Assembly (NCBI GenBank): GCA_963765545.1 | Contig: CAVXWW010000004.1 | Location: 558,001 to 622,000, forward strand | Reading direction: 5' to 3' | Length of the DNA stretch: 64,000 bases | Source of the DNA: JARRPM01 sp963765545 | GTDB taxonomy: Bacteria > Pseudomonadota > Gammaproteobacteria > Pseudomonadales > Halieaceae | Part shown: piece by piece, positions 15,616-24,159 of the stretch | Layout: each line of letters opens with the position of its first letter | Position numbering within the stretch: position 1 is the first letter of the stretch | Position numbers and translations under genes: made by a program | Notes under the pieces: model-generated | The model's database searches: none | The model's input: the letters and a program-made list of their open reading frames with translations, nothing else | What the model was told of the DNA's origin: nothing

Positions 15616-17775
15616 TTGTATTTAACTAATAAACTGAAAAAAGTAGCTCAACTCTCTCTTCCTGCTGTTTTGCTGTGCACGATGTCGATGCCAGGTTGGA
15701 GTCTGATCGAGTCCACTGACAGTGAGCGCGAGACCATGATCGAGATGATCGACCAGCTGGAACAGCGCCACTACGCCAAGCATCGCTACGATGATGGGCT
15801 GTCTTCGGCTCACCTGGACAGTTACATCGACAGCCTGGATAGGGCCAAGATGTTTTTTACAGCAGCGGACCTGGCTGAGTTTGAAAAGTATCGCACGGCG
15901 ATGGACGAGCAGCTCCACGAGGGCAACCTCGAGGCCGGTTTCGTTATCTTCAACCGGTTCCAGGAGCGGCTGGAGAATCGGCTGGAGAAGGTCATCGAAA
16001 CCCTGCCCGAGCAGGTCAGCAGTATGGACTTTGAGGTGGAGGAGAGCTTCCCACTGGAAGTTGAGGAGTGGGAATGGGCGGGCAACGCTGCCGAGCTGGA
16101 AGAACGCTGGCGCAAGCGCCTTAAAAACGAGGTGTTGAGTCTGAAGCTGGCCGACAAGCCGATAGACGAAATAGCGCCCACCCTGGAGAAGCGTTACAAG
16201 AGCCAACTCAAGCGCGTGCGCCAGTACAACAGCCAGGACGTTTTCCAGATCTACGCTAATGCGTTGACAGAATTGTACGATCCGCATACCAACTACCTGT
16301 CACCGCGGCGCTCCGAAAATTTCAATATCAATATGAGCCTGTCCCTTGAGGGCATAGGGGCCGTATTGCAGCAAGAGGACGAGTACACCAAGGTCGCGCG
16401 CCTGGTGGCCGCAGGGCCCGCGGACAAACAGGGAGAGTTGAAGCCCTCCGACCGGATTGTGGGTGTCGGTCAGGGCGAGGAAGGCCCGATCGAGGATGTT
16501 ATTGGCTGGCGGCTTGACGAGGTAGTCGAATTGATCCGTGGCCCGAAGGATTCCACCGTGCGCCTGCAGATTATTCCCGCCAAATCGAAAGCGGCTGATG
16601 AACATAAGGTGGTGACCATTGTCCGCAACAAGGTGAAACTGGAAGAACAGTCCGCCCAGAAGAAAATCCTGGAAGTCCCCGATGGCGACAATATGATCAA
16701 GGTCGGCGTGATCGATATTCCGGCTTTCTACATCGATTTTGACGCCATGCGTCGCGGCGACGAGGAATACAAGAGCACCACGCGCGATGTCAAGAAACTG
16801 CTTGCCGAGCTGCAGGAAGAGGGCGTAGAGGGTATTGTTGTCGATCTGCGCAACAACGGCGGTGGCTCGCTGCAGGAAGCTAATGAACTGACAGGTCTGT
16901 TTATAGAGTACGGTCCTACTGTCCAGATCCGGCACTCATCGCGGCGCGTTTGGCGGGATGGTAAACGCCTGAAAACCGCGTTCTATGACGGGCCCCTGGT
17001 AGTGTTGATTAATCGCCTGAGTGCCTCTGCCTCCGAGATCTTCGCGGGCGCTATCCAGGATTACCAGCGCGGGCTTATTGTGGGCGACCGCTCGTTTGGC
17101 AAGGGCACGGTACAGACACTGGTCCCTCTCACTGAGGGGCAGCTGAAAATTACCGAGAGCAAGTTCTACCGCATATCCGGGGACAGCACCCAGCACCGCG
17201 GTGTGTTACCGGATATTGAGTTCCCCTCTCTGTATGACGTAGAGGAGATCGGAGAAAGCTCGCTGGATCACGCTCTCAACTGGGACCAGATCAATCCGGT
17301 CAGGCACCATCGCTATAACGACCTGTCTACGGTTGTGCCGCGGGTGACGGCGATGTATGTCGAACGAAGTGCGGGCAACCCGGATTTCGTCTATCTGGAA
17401 GACCAGGTGGAAATGGCGCGAAAAGCCGGCGAGATAAAGGAACTCCCGCTCAATGAAGCGGCGCGAATCGCCCTGCGCGAAAGTCAGGAGCAAAAGGCGC
17501 TGGTGATTGAGAACAAGCGTCGCGTGTCCAAGGGCGAAGAGCCACTGGCCTCGCTGGATGACAAGGAAGAGTCCGATAGCGCCGATGAAGATGTCGATTC
17601 CGAAGCTGGCGCAGACTCAGAGGGTGCGGACCAGGTAGCAGAGGCAGCTGAAGAAGATGAAAGCGATGAGCCCGATGTGCTGCTGACCGAAGCGGGTAAT
17701 GTGCTGGTTGATGTTCTGCTTTTGAAAGAGCGCGCGTATGCCGTCAATACGCCGGCGGAAGAAGCGGCAAAGTAA
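15616..17775 (+). CDS. prc: Carboxy-terminal processing protease Prc (Tsp)
   Basis: 719-residue periplasmic serine protease that cuts proteins from nonpolar C-termini; in relatives it trims penicillin-binding protein 3 and degrades peptidoglycan hydrolases with the adaptor NlpI. After a signal sequence (to about GWSL) come the N-terminal helical domain, a PDZ domain around residues 240-330 and the protease core. The Ser-Lys dyad is S471 (in LSASASEIF) and K496 (FGKGTVQ), with D482 between, matching S430, D441 and K455 of E. coli Tsp by spacing. The tail near residues 650-690 is a highly acidic Asp/Glu-rich linker. Start is a TTG with AGGTGA upstream. A strong terminator follows. Confidence 0.96.
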   Translation: MYLTNKLKKVAQLSLPAVLLCTMSMPGWSLIESTDSERETMIEMIDQLEQRHYAKHRYDDGLSSAHLDSYIDSLDRAKMFFTAADLAEFEKYRTAMDEQLHEGNLEAGFVIFNRFQERLENRLEKVIETLPEQVSSMDFEVEESFPLEVEEWEWAGNAAELEERWRKRLKNEVLSLKLADKPIDEIAPTLEKRYKSQLKRVRQYNSQDVFQIYANALTELYDPHTNYLSPRRSENFNINMSLSLEGIGAVLQQEDEYTKVARLVAAGPADKQGELKPSDRIVGVGQGEEGPIEDVIGWRLDEVVELIRGPKDSTVRLQIIPAKSKAADEHKVVTIVRNKVKLEEQSAQKKILEVPDGDNMIKVGVIDIPAFYIDFDAMRRGDEEYKSTTRDVKKLLAELQEEGVEGIVVDLRNNGGGSLQEANELTGLFIEYGPTVQIRHSSRRVWRDGKRLKTAFYDGPLVVLINRLSASASEIFAGAIQDYQRGLIVGDRSFGKGTVQTLVPLTEGQLKITESKFYRISGDSTQHRGVLPDIEFPSLYDVEEIGESSLDHALNWDQINPVRHHRYNDLSTVVPRVTAMYVERSAGNPDFVYLEDQVEMARKAGEIKELPLNEAARIALRESQEQKALVIENKRRVSKGEEPLASLDDKEESDSADEDVDSEAGADSEGADQVAEAAEEDESDEPDVLLTEAGNVLVDVLLLKERAYAVNTPAEEAAK

Positions 17776-17792
17776 CCCTGGCGAGCTGAAAC

Positions 17793-17819
17793 AGCCCGGT
17801 TTTTACCGGGCTTTTTTTT
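17793..17819 (+). terminator. Rho-independent terminator of prc
   Basis: AGCCCGGT (17793-17800), loop TTTT, ACCGGGCT (17805-17812), then an unbroken run of eight T to 17819. Perfect 8-bp stem 18 bp after the prc stop codon. Confidence 0.95.
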
Positions 17820-17866
17820 GGCTTTTCCTAAGTCACCGGCACCTGTCGATACGCAATAAACGGTCT

Positions 17867-19264
17867 TTAAACCCGCTCATCCGGGCTACGCCCAAACCAG
17901 CCAAGCCTGTCATGCAGGCGCACCACGTTGCCGACAATAATCAAGGTGGGGGCACGCGGTCGCTTGCGCTGCACAATGTCTGCCATGGTTGATAGCGTGC
18001 CACTGATCACGCGCTGATCCGGCGTGCTGGCGCGCTCGACGAGGGCGATGGGCGTGTCGGGTGAACGACCGTGTCCCTGCAGCTGCTCGCAGATAACAGG
18101 CAGGCCGACAAGGCCCATATAGAACACCAGGGTCTCAGACTCTGACTGCATGTCGTCCCAGTTATGGTTGATCGTGCCGTCTTTCAAATGCCCGGCCATA
18201 AACCGCACGCTGCTGGCATAATCCCGGTGAGTGAGGGGAATTCCGCCATAGCAGGCGGCGGCGCTGGCGGCGGTAATACCCGGGATCACCTGGAACGGAA
18301 TGCCGTTTTCAGCCAGCAGGTCGATCTCTTCGCCGCCCCGGCCAAAAATAAATGGGTCTCCCCCCTTGAGACGAACGACACGGTTGCCCTCCCGGGCCAA
18401 TTTAAGCAGCAACTCGTTGATATCCTGCTGGGGCAGCGCGTGTTCTGCGCGGGCCTTGCCGACATAAATTCGCTGCGCATCGCGCCTGGCCATTTCTACG
18501 ATTTCAGGGGCGACAAGTCGGTCGTACAACACCACATCCGCGCTTTGCAGCAGGCGCAGTGCCTTGAAAGTCATCAGGTCCGGGTCTCCCGGCCCAGCCC
18601 CGAGGAGGTACACCTCCCCCCTGTGCAGCGCGTCTGTGTCCTGCAACTGCTTATGCAGTAGCGCCTCGGCCTGCTCCTCCCGGCCGGCCAGGACCATTTC
18701 CCCAACGGAGCCCTCTACCGTTGCCTCCCAGAACAGCCTGCGGGCGCTCTCTGCCGGGATAGCTGCCTTGACAGGGCCACGCAAACGGCCGGCAAATTGG
18801 GCCAGGCGACCGTAGGCCGCAGGGATCATCTCCTCGAACTTGCGTCGCAACAGGCGAACAAGTACCGGGCTGTTACCACCACTGGATATCGCAACCGTGA
18901 GTGGCCCGCGCTCCACAATAGAGGGAAAGATAAACGTGCACAGGTCCGGGGAGTCGACCACGTTGACGGGCAGCTGGCGCGATGTGGCGTCCCGATAGAC
19001 CTGCTCATTAACCTCGCGCAACGGTGTGGCGGCCACAACGAGTACTACTTCGTTAATGGCGCCCTCATGGTAGGTATTTGCCTGCCAGGTGCCCCCGGTA
19101 TTTTCGAGCAGCTGGGCCAGCTCAGTGCCGATATCAGGGGCGATCACGGTCAGCCTGGCCCCGGCTTTGAGCAGCAGGCGCGCCTTGCGCGTGGCAATCT
19201 GGCCGCCACCGACCAACAGTACCCGGGCGCCCTGCAGTCGCAGGCTGACGGGCAGAAAGTCCAT
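17867..19264 (-). CDS. cysG: Siroheme synthase (trifunctional)
   Basis: 465-residue enzyme that makes siroheme, the cofactor of sulfite and nitrite reductases, from uroporphyrinogen III. The N-terminal half (LLVGGGQIATRKARLLLKAG and on to about residue 115) is the NAD-dependent precorrin-2 dehydrogenase/ferrochelatase with its Rossmann motif. The C-terminal half from about residue 217 (VYLLGAGPGDPDLMTFKALR) is the SAM uroporphyrinogen methyltransferase, with YDRLV, VRLKGGDPFIFGRGGEE and PGITAASAAACYGGIPLTHR. It starts 2 bp after serS ends and is cotranscribed with it, an arrangement shared with pseudomonads. cysB further along would control the sulfate assimilation genes that use the product. 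Confidence 0.96.
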   Translation of the reverse strand: MDFLPVSLRLQGARVLLVGGGQIATRKARLLLKAGARLTVIAPDIGTELAQLLENTGGTWQANTYHEGAINEVVLVVAATPLREVNEQVYRDATSRQLPVNVVDSPDLCTFIFPSIVERGPLTVAISSGGNSPVLVRLLRRKFEEMIPAAYGRLAQFAGRLRGPVKAAIPAESARRLFWEATVEGSVGEMVLAGREEQAEALLHKQLQDTDALHRGEVYLLGAGPGDPDLMTFKALRLLQSADVVLYDRLVAPEIVEMARRDAQRIYVGKARAEHALPQQDINELLLKLAREGNRVVRLKGGDPFIFGRGGEEIDLLAENGIPFQVIPGITAASAAACYGGIPLTHRDYASSVRFMAGHLKDGTINHNWDDMQSESETLVFYMGLVGLPVICEQLQGHGRSPDTPIALVERASTPDQRVISGTLSTMADIVQRKRPRAPTLIIVGNVVRLHDRLGWFGRSPDERV

Positions 19265-19266
19265 TG

Positions 19267-20565
19267 CTAACCGCGCCGCAACGCTGTGCCGCCCATCAGG
19301 GGCTGCAAGACCTGCGGTATCGCCACAGTGCCATCCGCTTGCTGGTAGTTTTCCAATATGGCAACCAGGGTTCTGCCCACGGCCAGGCCGGAACCATTGA
19401 GCGTGTGCAGGAACTCGGGTTTACCGGTAGCAGGATTGCGCCAGCGGGCCTGCATGCGCCTGGCCTGGTAGTCTCCGAAACTGCTGCAGGAGGATATCTC
19501 CCGGTAATTGTCCTGGGCGGGCAGCCACACTTCCAGGTCATAGGTTTTGCAGGCTGAGAAGCCGATATCGCCGCCGCACAGTATTACCTTTCGATACGGT
19601 AACTCCAGCGCCTGCAATACCGCTTCAGCGTGTCCGGTGAGTTGTTCCAGTGCCTGTTCCGATTGCTCCGGACGGACCAGCTGTACCAGCTCGACTTTCT
19701 CGAACTGGTGCTGGCGAATCATTCCCCGGGTGTCCCGGCCATGGCTGCCGGCTTCACTGCGAAAGCAAGGGCTGTGGCAGGCAAAGCGGACACCCGCCTC
19801 GCCCATTTCGGAGTCCTCAAATATTCGGTCTCTGGCGACATTGGTTACCGGCACTTCAGCGGTTGGTATCAGGTAATAGCCCTGCTCTCCCTCCAGTCGA
19901 AACAGGTCTTCTTCAAACTTTGGCAACTGACCGGTGCCCTGCAGTGAGTCCCGGTTGACGATGTAGGGCACGTATATTTCACGGTAGCCGTGCTGCTGGG
20001 TATGCAGGTTAAGCATGAACTGGATCAGGGCCCTGTGTAGCCTCGCCAGCTCGCCGTACATAACGGTAAATCTCGCGCCGGTAATCTTGCTCCCCGTGTC
20101 AGCATCGAGTTGCCCCAGTGCCTCACCCAGCTCTACGTGGTCTTTTACCGGGAAGGAAAATGTCGCGGGCGCACCCCAGCGTGAAACCTCTACGTTGTCT
20201 TCTTCGCTGTTGCCATCAGGCACTTCCTGCGCAGGCAAATTGGGCACGCTGAGCAAGAGGGCCTCCAGCTCGGCCTGCACCTGTCTGGCCTGGTCTGTAA
20301 GCGCGTCTATCTGGCTGGCAATTTTTTCCAGGGTCTCGTTCACCTGGGCCTTCGCCTCGTCCACAGGAACACCCTGCCCGACCAACTGACCGATTTTCTT
20401 TGAGGCGCTCTTGCGTTCGGCAAGCAGGCTCTGGCTGTCGATGTCCGCCTGTTTGCGGCGGGCGTCCAGTGCAGTAAAGGCGGCAATATCGAAATGGTAA
20501 CCGCGCTTGTTAAGGGCAGCGGCTACCGCTTGGGGGTCCTGCCGCACAGCCTTGATATCCAACAT
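19267..20565 (-). CDS. serS: Seryl-tRNA synthetase
   Basis: 432-residue class II aminoacyl-tRNA synthetase. It has the N-terminal coiled-coil arm that grips the long variable arm of tRNA-Ser (residues about 30-100, beginning ARRKQADIDSQSLLAERKSA) and the catalytic domain with motif 2 (FRSEAGSHGRDTRGMIRQHQF) and motif 3 (NGSGLAVGRTLVAILENYQ). Length is standard. ATG start at 20565. It is the first gene of serS-cysG and lies downstream of crcB on the same strand. Confidence 0.97.
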   Translation of the reverse strand: MLDIKAVRQDPQAVAAALNKRGYHFDIAAFTALDARRKQADIDSQSLLAERKSASKKIGQLVGQGVPVDEAKAQVNETLEKIASQIDALTDQARQVQAELEALLLSVPNLPAQEVPDGNSEEDNVEVSRWGAPATFSFPVKDHVELGEALGQLDADTGSKITGARFTVMYGELARLHRALIQFMLNLHTQQHGYREIYVPYIVNRDSLQGTGQLPKFEEDLFRLEGEQGYYLIPTAEVPVTNVARDRIFEDSEMGEAGVRFACHSPCFRSEAGSHGRDTRGMIRQHQFEKVELVQLVRPEQSEQALEQLTGHAEAVLQALELPYRKVILCGGDIGFSACKTYDLEVWLPAQDNYREISSCSSFGDYQARRMQARWRNPATGKPEFLHTLNGSGLAVGRTLVAILENYQQADGTVAIPQVLQPLMGGTALRRG

Positions 20566-20617
20566 TGTGTAAAGTCCTGTATTCGGGTGAAATCTGATTG
20601 AGGTTGCCGTTGATGGT

Positions 20618-20995
20618 TTATACCAGGGCGCGGGTCAGCTGTATCGCAACGCCAGCCATAAAGACGCAGAGCACTGCGCTGGCCAGCATGTAGCCCAGGG
20701 CATGCCAATGGTGGCCCGCTTCCATCAGGGTAATGGTTTCAAGTGAAAAGGTAGAAAACGTCGTGAAGGCGCCCAGGAATCCCACCATCAAAACGCCGCG
20801 CCAGTCCTGGTGTATCAGCTGCTTTTCCACCAGCAGAACATAGACAATCCCGATGCTGAATGAGCCCAGTACGTTGACCAACAGGGTGCCTACTGGCAGC
20901 TGCCCCTCCCACAGGCGGTGAGCCCACTCGGCAAGAAGGTAGCGCGCTACGGCGCCCGATGCGCCGCCAATAGCGATGAACAGCAGATATTTCAT
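20618..20995 (-). CDS. crcB: Fluoride ion channel CrcB/Fluc
   Basis: 125-residue inner-membrane protein with four hydrophobic helices that forms a dual-topology dimeric channel and lets fluoride leave the cell. The family motifs GGASGAVARY (residues 10-19) and GFLGAFTTFSTFSLE are complete, including the phenylalanines that line the fluoride path. No match to the fluoride riboswitch consensus is visible in the 73 bp upstream. It sits 52 bp before serS on the same strand, as in other gammaproteobacteria. Confidence 0.95.
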   Translation of the reverse strand: MKYLLFIAIGGASGAVARYLLAEWAHRLWEGQLPVGTLLVNVLGSFSIGIVYVLLVEKQLIHQDWRGVLMVGFLGAFTTFSTFSLETITLMEAGHHWHALGYMLASAVLCVFMAGVAIQLTRALV

Positions 20996-21068
20996 GGTTA
21001 CATTGTGGTGATTGGCACAGGGGCGCCATTGTACTGGTTTTGCTTAACGGACGCAGGTGTTTGTAGGG

Positions 21069-22085
21069 TCAGGGATAGCCGGCGGGATTGTCTTGTTGCC
21101 AGCGCCAGCCATCGGTACACATGGCCGCAAGATCCTGTTGTGCGCGCCATCCAAGGTCTCGCGCCGCCAGCGCCGGGTCGGCATAGCACTCGGCGATATC
21201 GCCGGGCCGGCGCGGTACTATCTTGTGCGGTATAGGCTTGCCGCAGGCAGCCTCAAACGCGGCCAGCATTTCAAGCACCGAGTAGCCGGTCCCTGTACCG
21301 AGGTTGTGGGTGATGCAACCCGGGTTTTCCGCCAGTTTCGCAAGGGCCTTGATATGCCCCTTTGCCAGGTCTGTGACGTGAATATAGTCACGCACACCGG
21401 TGCCGTCCCGGGTGGGGTAATCCCCACCAAAAACCGACAGCTCCTCGCGCAGGCCACTTGCGGTCTGAGCAATATAGGGCATGAGGTTGTTGGGAATCCC
21501 ACTGGGGTGTTCGCCTATTCTGCCACTGGGGTGAGCGCCGGCCGGGTTGAAATAGCGCAGGATAGAAATATTCCAGTCGGGATCCGATACAGACAGATCG
21601 CGCAGTATTTCCTCAATCATCAGTTTGCTGCGACCGTAAGGATTGGTGGCAGACAATGGGAAATCCTCTTTGATGGGGTTACTCGATGGATCGCCGTATA
21701 CCGTGGCGGAGGAACTGAACACCAGGTTTTTTACTCCGGTCTGTGCCATAGCACTAAACAGTTGTACAGCCCCGTTGACGTTGTTGTCATAGTACTCAAG
21801 GGGCTGCTGCACAGACTCGCCGACCGCCTTGAGTCCGGCAAAGTGGATTACAGCATTTATTTCATTGGCCTGTAACAGTTCTCGCACCGTGGTTTGGTCA
21901 CGCACATCACCTTGCTTGAACTCAAGCGACTTGCCGGTGATTTCCTGCACCCGGTCAAGGGCAACCGTGCTGCCGTTGCTGAGATTGTCGAGCACCACAA
22001 CCTCGCAGCCCTGCTCCAGTAATTCAACGCAGACGTGTGAGCCGATATAGCCCGCCCCACCTGTTACCAACACTTTTTCCGTCAT
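21069..22085 (-). CDS. galE: UDP-glucose 4-epimerase
   Basis: 338-residue NAD-dependent short-chain dehydrogenase-type epimerase that interconverts UDP-glucose and UDP-galactose for surface polysaccharides. The Rossmann motif TGGAGYIGSH is at residues 8-17, and the catalytic S125, Y150 and K154 (YGRSK) match S124, Y149 and K153 of E. coli GalE. The ATG at 22085 is the family start; a much longer open frame to 22481 runs antisense to rarA and is not coding. It is the last gene of the rarA strand block and is separated from rarA by 40 bp. Confidence 0.95.
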   Translation of the reverse strand: MTEKVLVTGGAGYIGSHVCVELLEQGCEVVVLDNLSNGSTVALDRVQEITGKSLEFKQGDVRDQTTVRELLQANEINAVIHFAGLKAVGESVQQPLEYYDNNVNGAVQLFSAMAQTGVKNLVFSSSATVYGDPSSNPIKEDFPLSATNPYGRSKLMIEEILRDLSVSDPDWNISILRYFNPAGAHPSGRIGEHPSGIPNNLMPYIAQTASGLREELSVFGGDYPTRDGTGVRDYIHVTDLAKGHIKALAKLAENPGCITHNLGTGTGYSVLEMLAAFEAACGKPIPHKIVPRRPGDIAECYADPALAARDLGWRAQQDLAAMCTDGWRWQQDNPAGYP

Positions 22086-22125
22086 GATCGTCCGGTTACC
22101 TGTTGTTTTGCCGATTGCGGTTTTA

Positions 22126-23541
22126 CTAGCTGTCATCCCCGGTGCTGTCCGGGTATCGCTTGCGCGCACTGATGTTATCGAGTTCGCGCAGGTACTTAAA
22201 CTTCTCGAGAATCTTGCTTTCCAGCCCGCGATCCACCGGCTCGTAATAGCGTCGGTCCTTGAACTCTTCGGGGAAATAGTTTTCACCCGCCGCGTAGCCG
22301 CCCTCTTCATCATGCGCGTAACGATAATCCGCGCCGTGATCCATCTCCTTGAGCAGGCGCGTGGGCGCATTGCGCAGGTGCAGAGGTACCTCACTACTGC
22401 CGGCGCTCGCCACATCCGCCTGAGCGGCCTTGAAAGCCGTGTAGACAGCGTTACTCTTGGCGGCACAGGCCAGGTAGACAATGGCCTGGGCTATTGCCAG
22501 CTCTCCCTCGGGACTGCCCAGACGCTCCTGGACCTGCCACGCATCCAGGCACAGGGTGAGCGCCCGGGGATCGGCGTTGCCAATATCCTCGCTGGCCATG
22601 CGGACCACGCGACGGGCGATATACAGAGGGTCGCAGCCGCCATCAAGCATGCGGCTGAACCAATACAGGGCGGCGTCCGGTGCGCTGCCGCGCACGGCCT
22701 TGTGCAAGGCACTGATCTGGTCGTAAAACAGGTCGCCGCCTTTATCAAAACGACGTAGCGAGGCCTGTAATACTTCCTCCAGCGTGGCTGCGGTGATCGT
22801 GCCGTCCTCGGCGAGATCAGCTGCCAGTTCGAGCAGGTTGAGAGCCCGCCTGGCATCGCCGTCTGCCTGTTGTGCGATCAGCGCGAGGCAGCCCTCATCA
22901 ACACTCACCCGGTCCCCCAGCGCCGCGAGGCCGCGTTCCAGGACGGCCTCCATATCCTCTACCTGCAGGCCACGCAATTTGTAGACCCTGGAGCGCGATA
23001 GCAGCGCATTGTTGAGTTCGAAGGACGGGTTCTCGGTGGTAGCGCCAATAAAAATGACTGTCCCATCTTCAACATAGGGCAAAAACGCATCCTGCTGGGA
23101 CTTGTTGAAGCGGTGTACCTCGTCAACGAACAAAACCGTATCGCGCCCCCCTGCCCTGTGTTGTCTCGCCTGCGCGATCGCCTCGCGTATCTCCTTTACG
23201 CCGGACAATACCGCGGAGAGTTGCAGGAAATGGGCATTGGCCTGTCCCGCGGCGATACGCGCCAGGGTCGTCTTGCCCACACCCGGCGGCCCCCAGAAAA
23301 TCATGGAATGCAGCTGCCTGCTCTGTATCGCCTGGCGCAGTGGTTTGCCGGGCGCCAGTATATGTTGCTGGCCGGCGTAGTCATCGAGGTTGGCTGGTCG
23401 CAGGCGCGCCGCGAGGGGCTGGTAAGCATCTGCCGGGGTAGCGGTGTCGGATGCCCTGGACGGGCTTTGAATATCACTGAACAGACCGGGCTGGGAATCA
23501 CCGGCCAGGTTGGAATCGCCCTGCCCCGGATCAGTCGTCAT
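22126..23541 (-). CDS. rarA: Replication-associated recombination protein A (AAA+ ATPase)
   Basis: 471-residue AAA+ protein (MgsA/RarA, relative of eukaryotic WRNIP1) that acts at stalled replication forks and ssDNA-duplex junctions. Walker A is FWGPPGVGKTTLARIAA, Walker B is VLFVDEVHRFNKSQQ and sensor 1 is GATTENPSFELN; the C-terminal tetramerisation part contains YWFSRMLDGGCDPLYIARR and SNAVYTAFKAA. The ATG at 23541 overlaps the end of lolA by 11 bp; the longer frame to 23661 lies inside lolA and is not supported. The lolA-rarA pair is conserved in gammaproteobacteria. Confidence 0.95.
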   Translation of the reverse strand: MTTDPGQGDSNLAGDSQPGLFSDIQSPSRASDTATPADAYQPLAARLRPANLDDYAGQQHILAPGKPLRQAIQSRQLHSMIFWGPPGVGKTTLARIAAGQANAHFLQLSAVLSGVKEIREAIAQARQHRAGGRDTVLFVDEVHRFNKSQQDAFLPYVEDGTVIFIGATTENPSFELNNALLSRSRVYKLRGLQVEDMEAVLERGLAALGDRVSVDEGCLALIAQQADGDARRALNLLELAADLAEDGTITAATLEEVLQASLRRFDKGGDLFYDQISALHKAVRGSAPDAALYWFSRMLDGGCDPLYIARRVVRMASEDIGNADPRALTLCLDAWQVQERLGSPEGELAIAQAIVYLACAAKSNAVYTAFKAAQADVASAGSSEVPLHLRNAPTRLLKEMDHGADYRYAHDEEGGYAAGENYFPEEFKDRRYYEPVDRGLESKILEKFKYLRELDNISARKRYPDSTGDDS

Positions 23542-24157
23542 AATAGAACAGGTCCACACCCTCCGACGGTGGCGTGAACTCGAAGTCAACACTGCCCAGC
23601 GCGGTTGTTGTGTCGACGTTTTGTAAATCGACCACCAGGCGCTGACCCAGCTTGTCCACAATATCCATACGACTTATCGCATCGCCGTCGAAGGTTACCG
23701 CAAGGCGGCGAAAGCTGTGCGCGCTGTCCCGTGGTATCAGGGTGAATGTATCGCTGGCATCCTGAGTCACCGTATAGCGTTCTCGCAGGGCGGATTCATC
23801 ACCACCCAGTATCTGCAGCGGCGACGCTTCCACGTTGCCGACCACCGGCCGGCGAGTGGCGGTTTGGAGGTCGATATCGTAGTGCCACAGGAATTCCTCG
23901 TTGGCCACGATCAACTGGTTGTCTGGCGAACGGATTTCCCAACTGAAAAACACCGGGCGCAGAAGCTTGAAGCGGCCGCTGGACTCTGCCATTACCGCGT
24001 CTTCCTCGCCCAACTGGCGCTGGCTGAAATCGCCCTGCAGGTGGGTGATGCGGTCCAGGCGTGCCAGTAGCTCGTCGGTGGCCGTGTTTGCCTCGGCCCG
24101 CGCTATCACGGCAAGCAGGCCGAGGCACAGGGCCGCTATCAAAGATGGTCTGCTCAT
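23531..24157 (-). CDS. lolA: Outer-membrane lipoprotein carrier LolA
   Basis: 208-residue periplasmic chaperone that takes lipoproteins from the LolCDE complex to LolB at the outer membrane. It has a signal peptide (cleavage near ARAEA) and the family core: LQGDFSQRQ, SSGRFKLLRPVFFSWEI, ANEEFLWHYDIDLQ and the VDLFYYD ending. I prefer the ATG at 24157, with AAGAAG upstream inside the end of ftsK, over the TTG at 24163. It starts 2 bp after the ftsK stop and overlaps rarA by 11 bp, so the three are translationally linked. Confidence 0.95.
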   Translation of the reverse strand: MSRPSLIAALCLGLLAVIARAEANTATDELLARLDRITHLQGDFSQRQLGEEDAVMAESSGRFKLLRPVFFSWEIRSPDNQLIVANEEFLWHYDIDLQTATRRPVVGNVEASPLQILGGDESALRERYTVTQDASDTFTLIPRDSAHSFRRLAVTFDGDAISRMDIVDKLGQRLVVDLQNVDTTTALGSVDFEFTPPSEGVDLFYYDD

Positions 24158-24159
24158 AT

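Noticed and set aside
20996..21068. Possible fluoride riboswitch upstream of crcB
   Set aside because: The 73-bp upstream segment does not contain the conserved pseudoknot sequence pattern of that riboswitch.
21069..22481. Extended 470-codon frame for galE
   Set aside because: The first 132 codons lie antisense within rarA; GalE homology begins exactly at the ATG at 22085.
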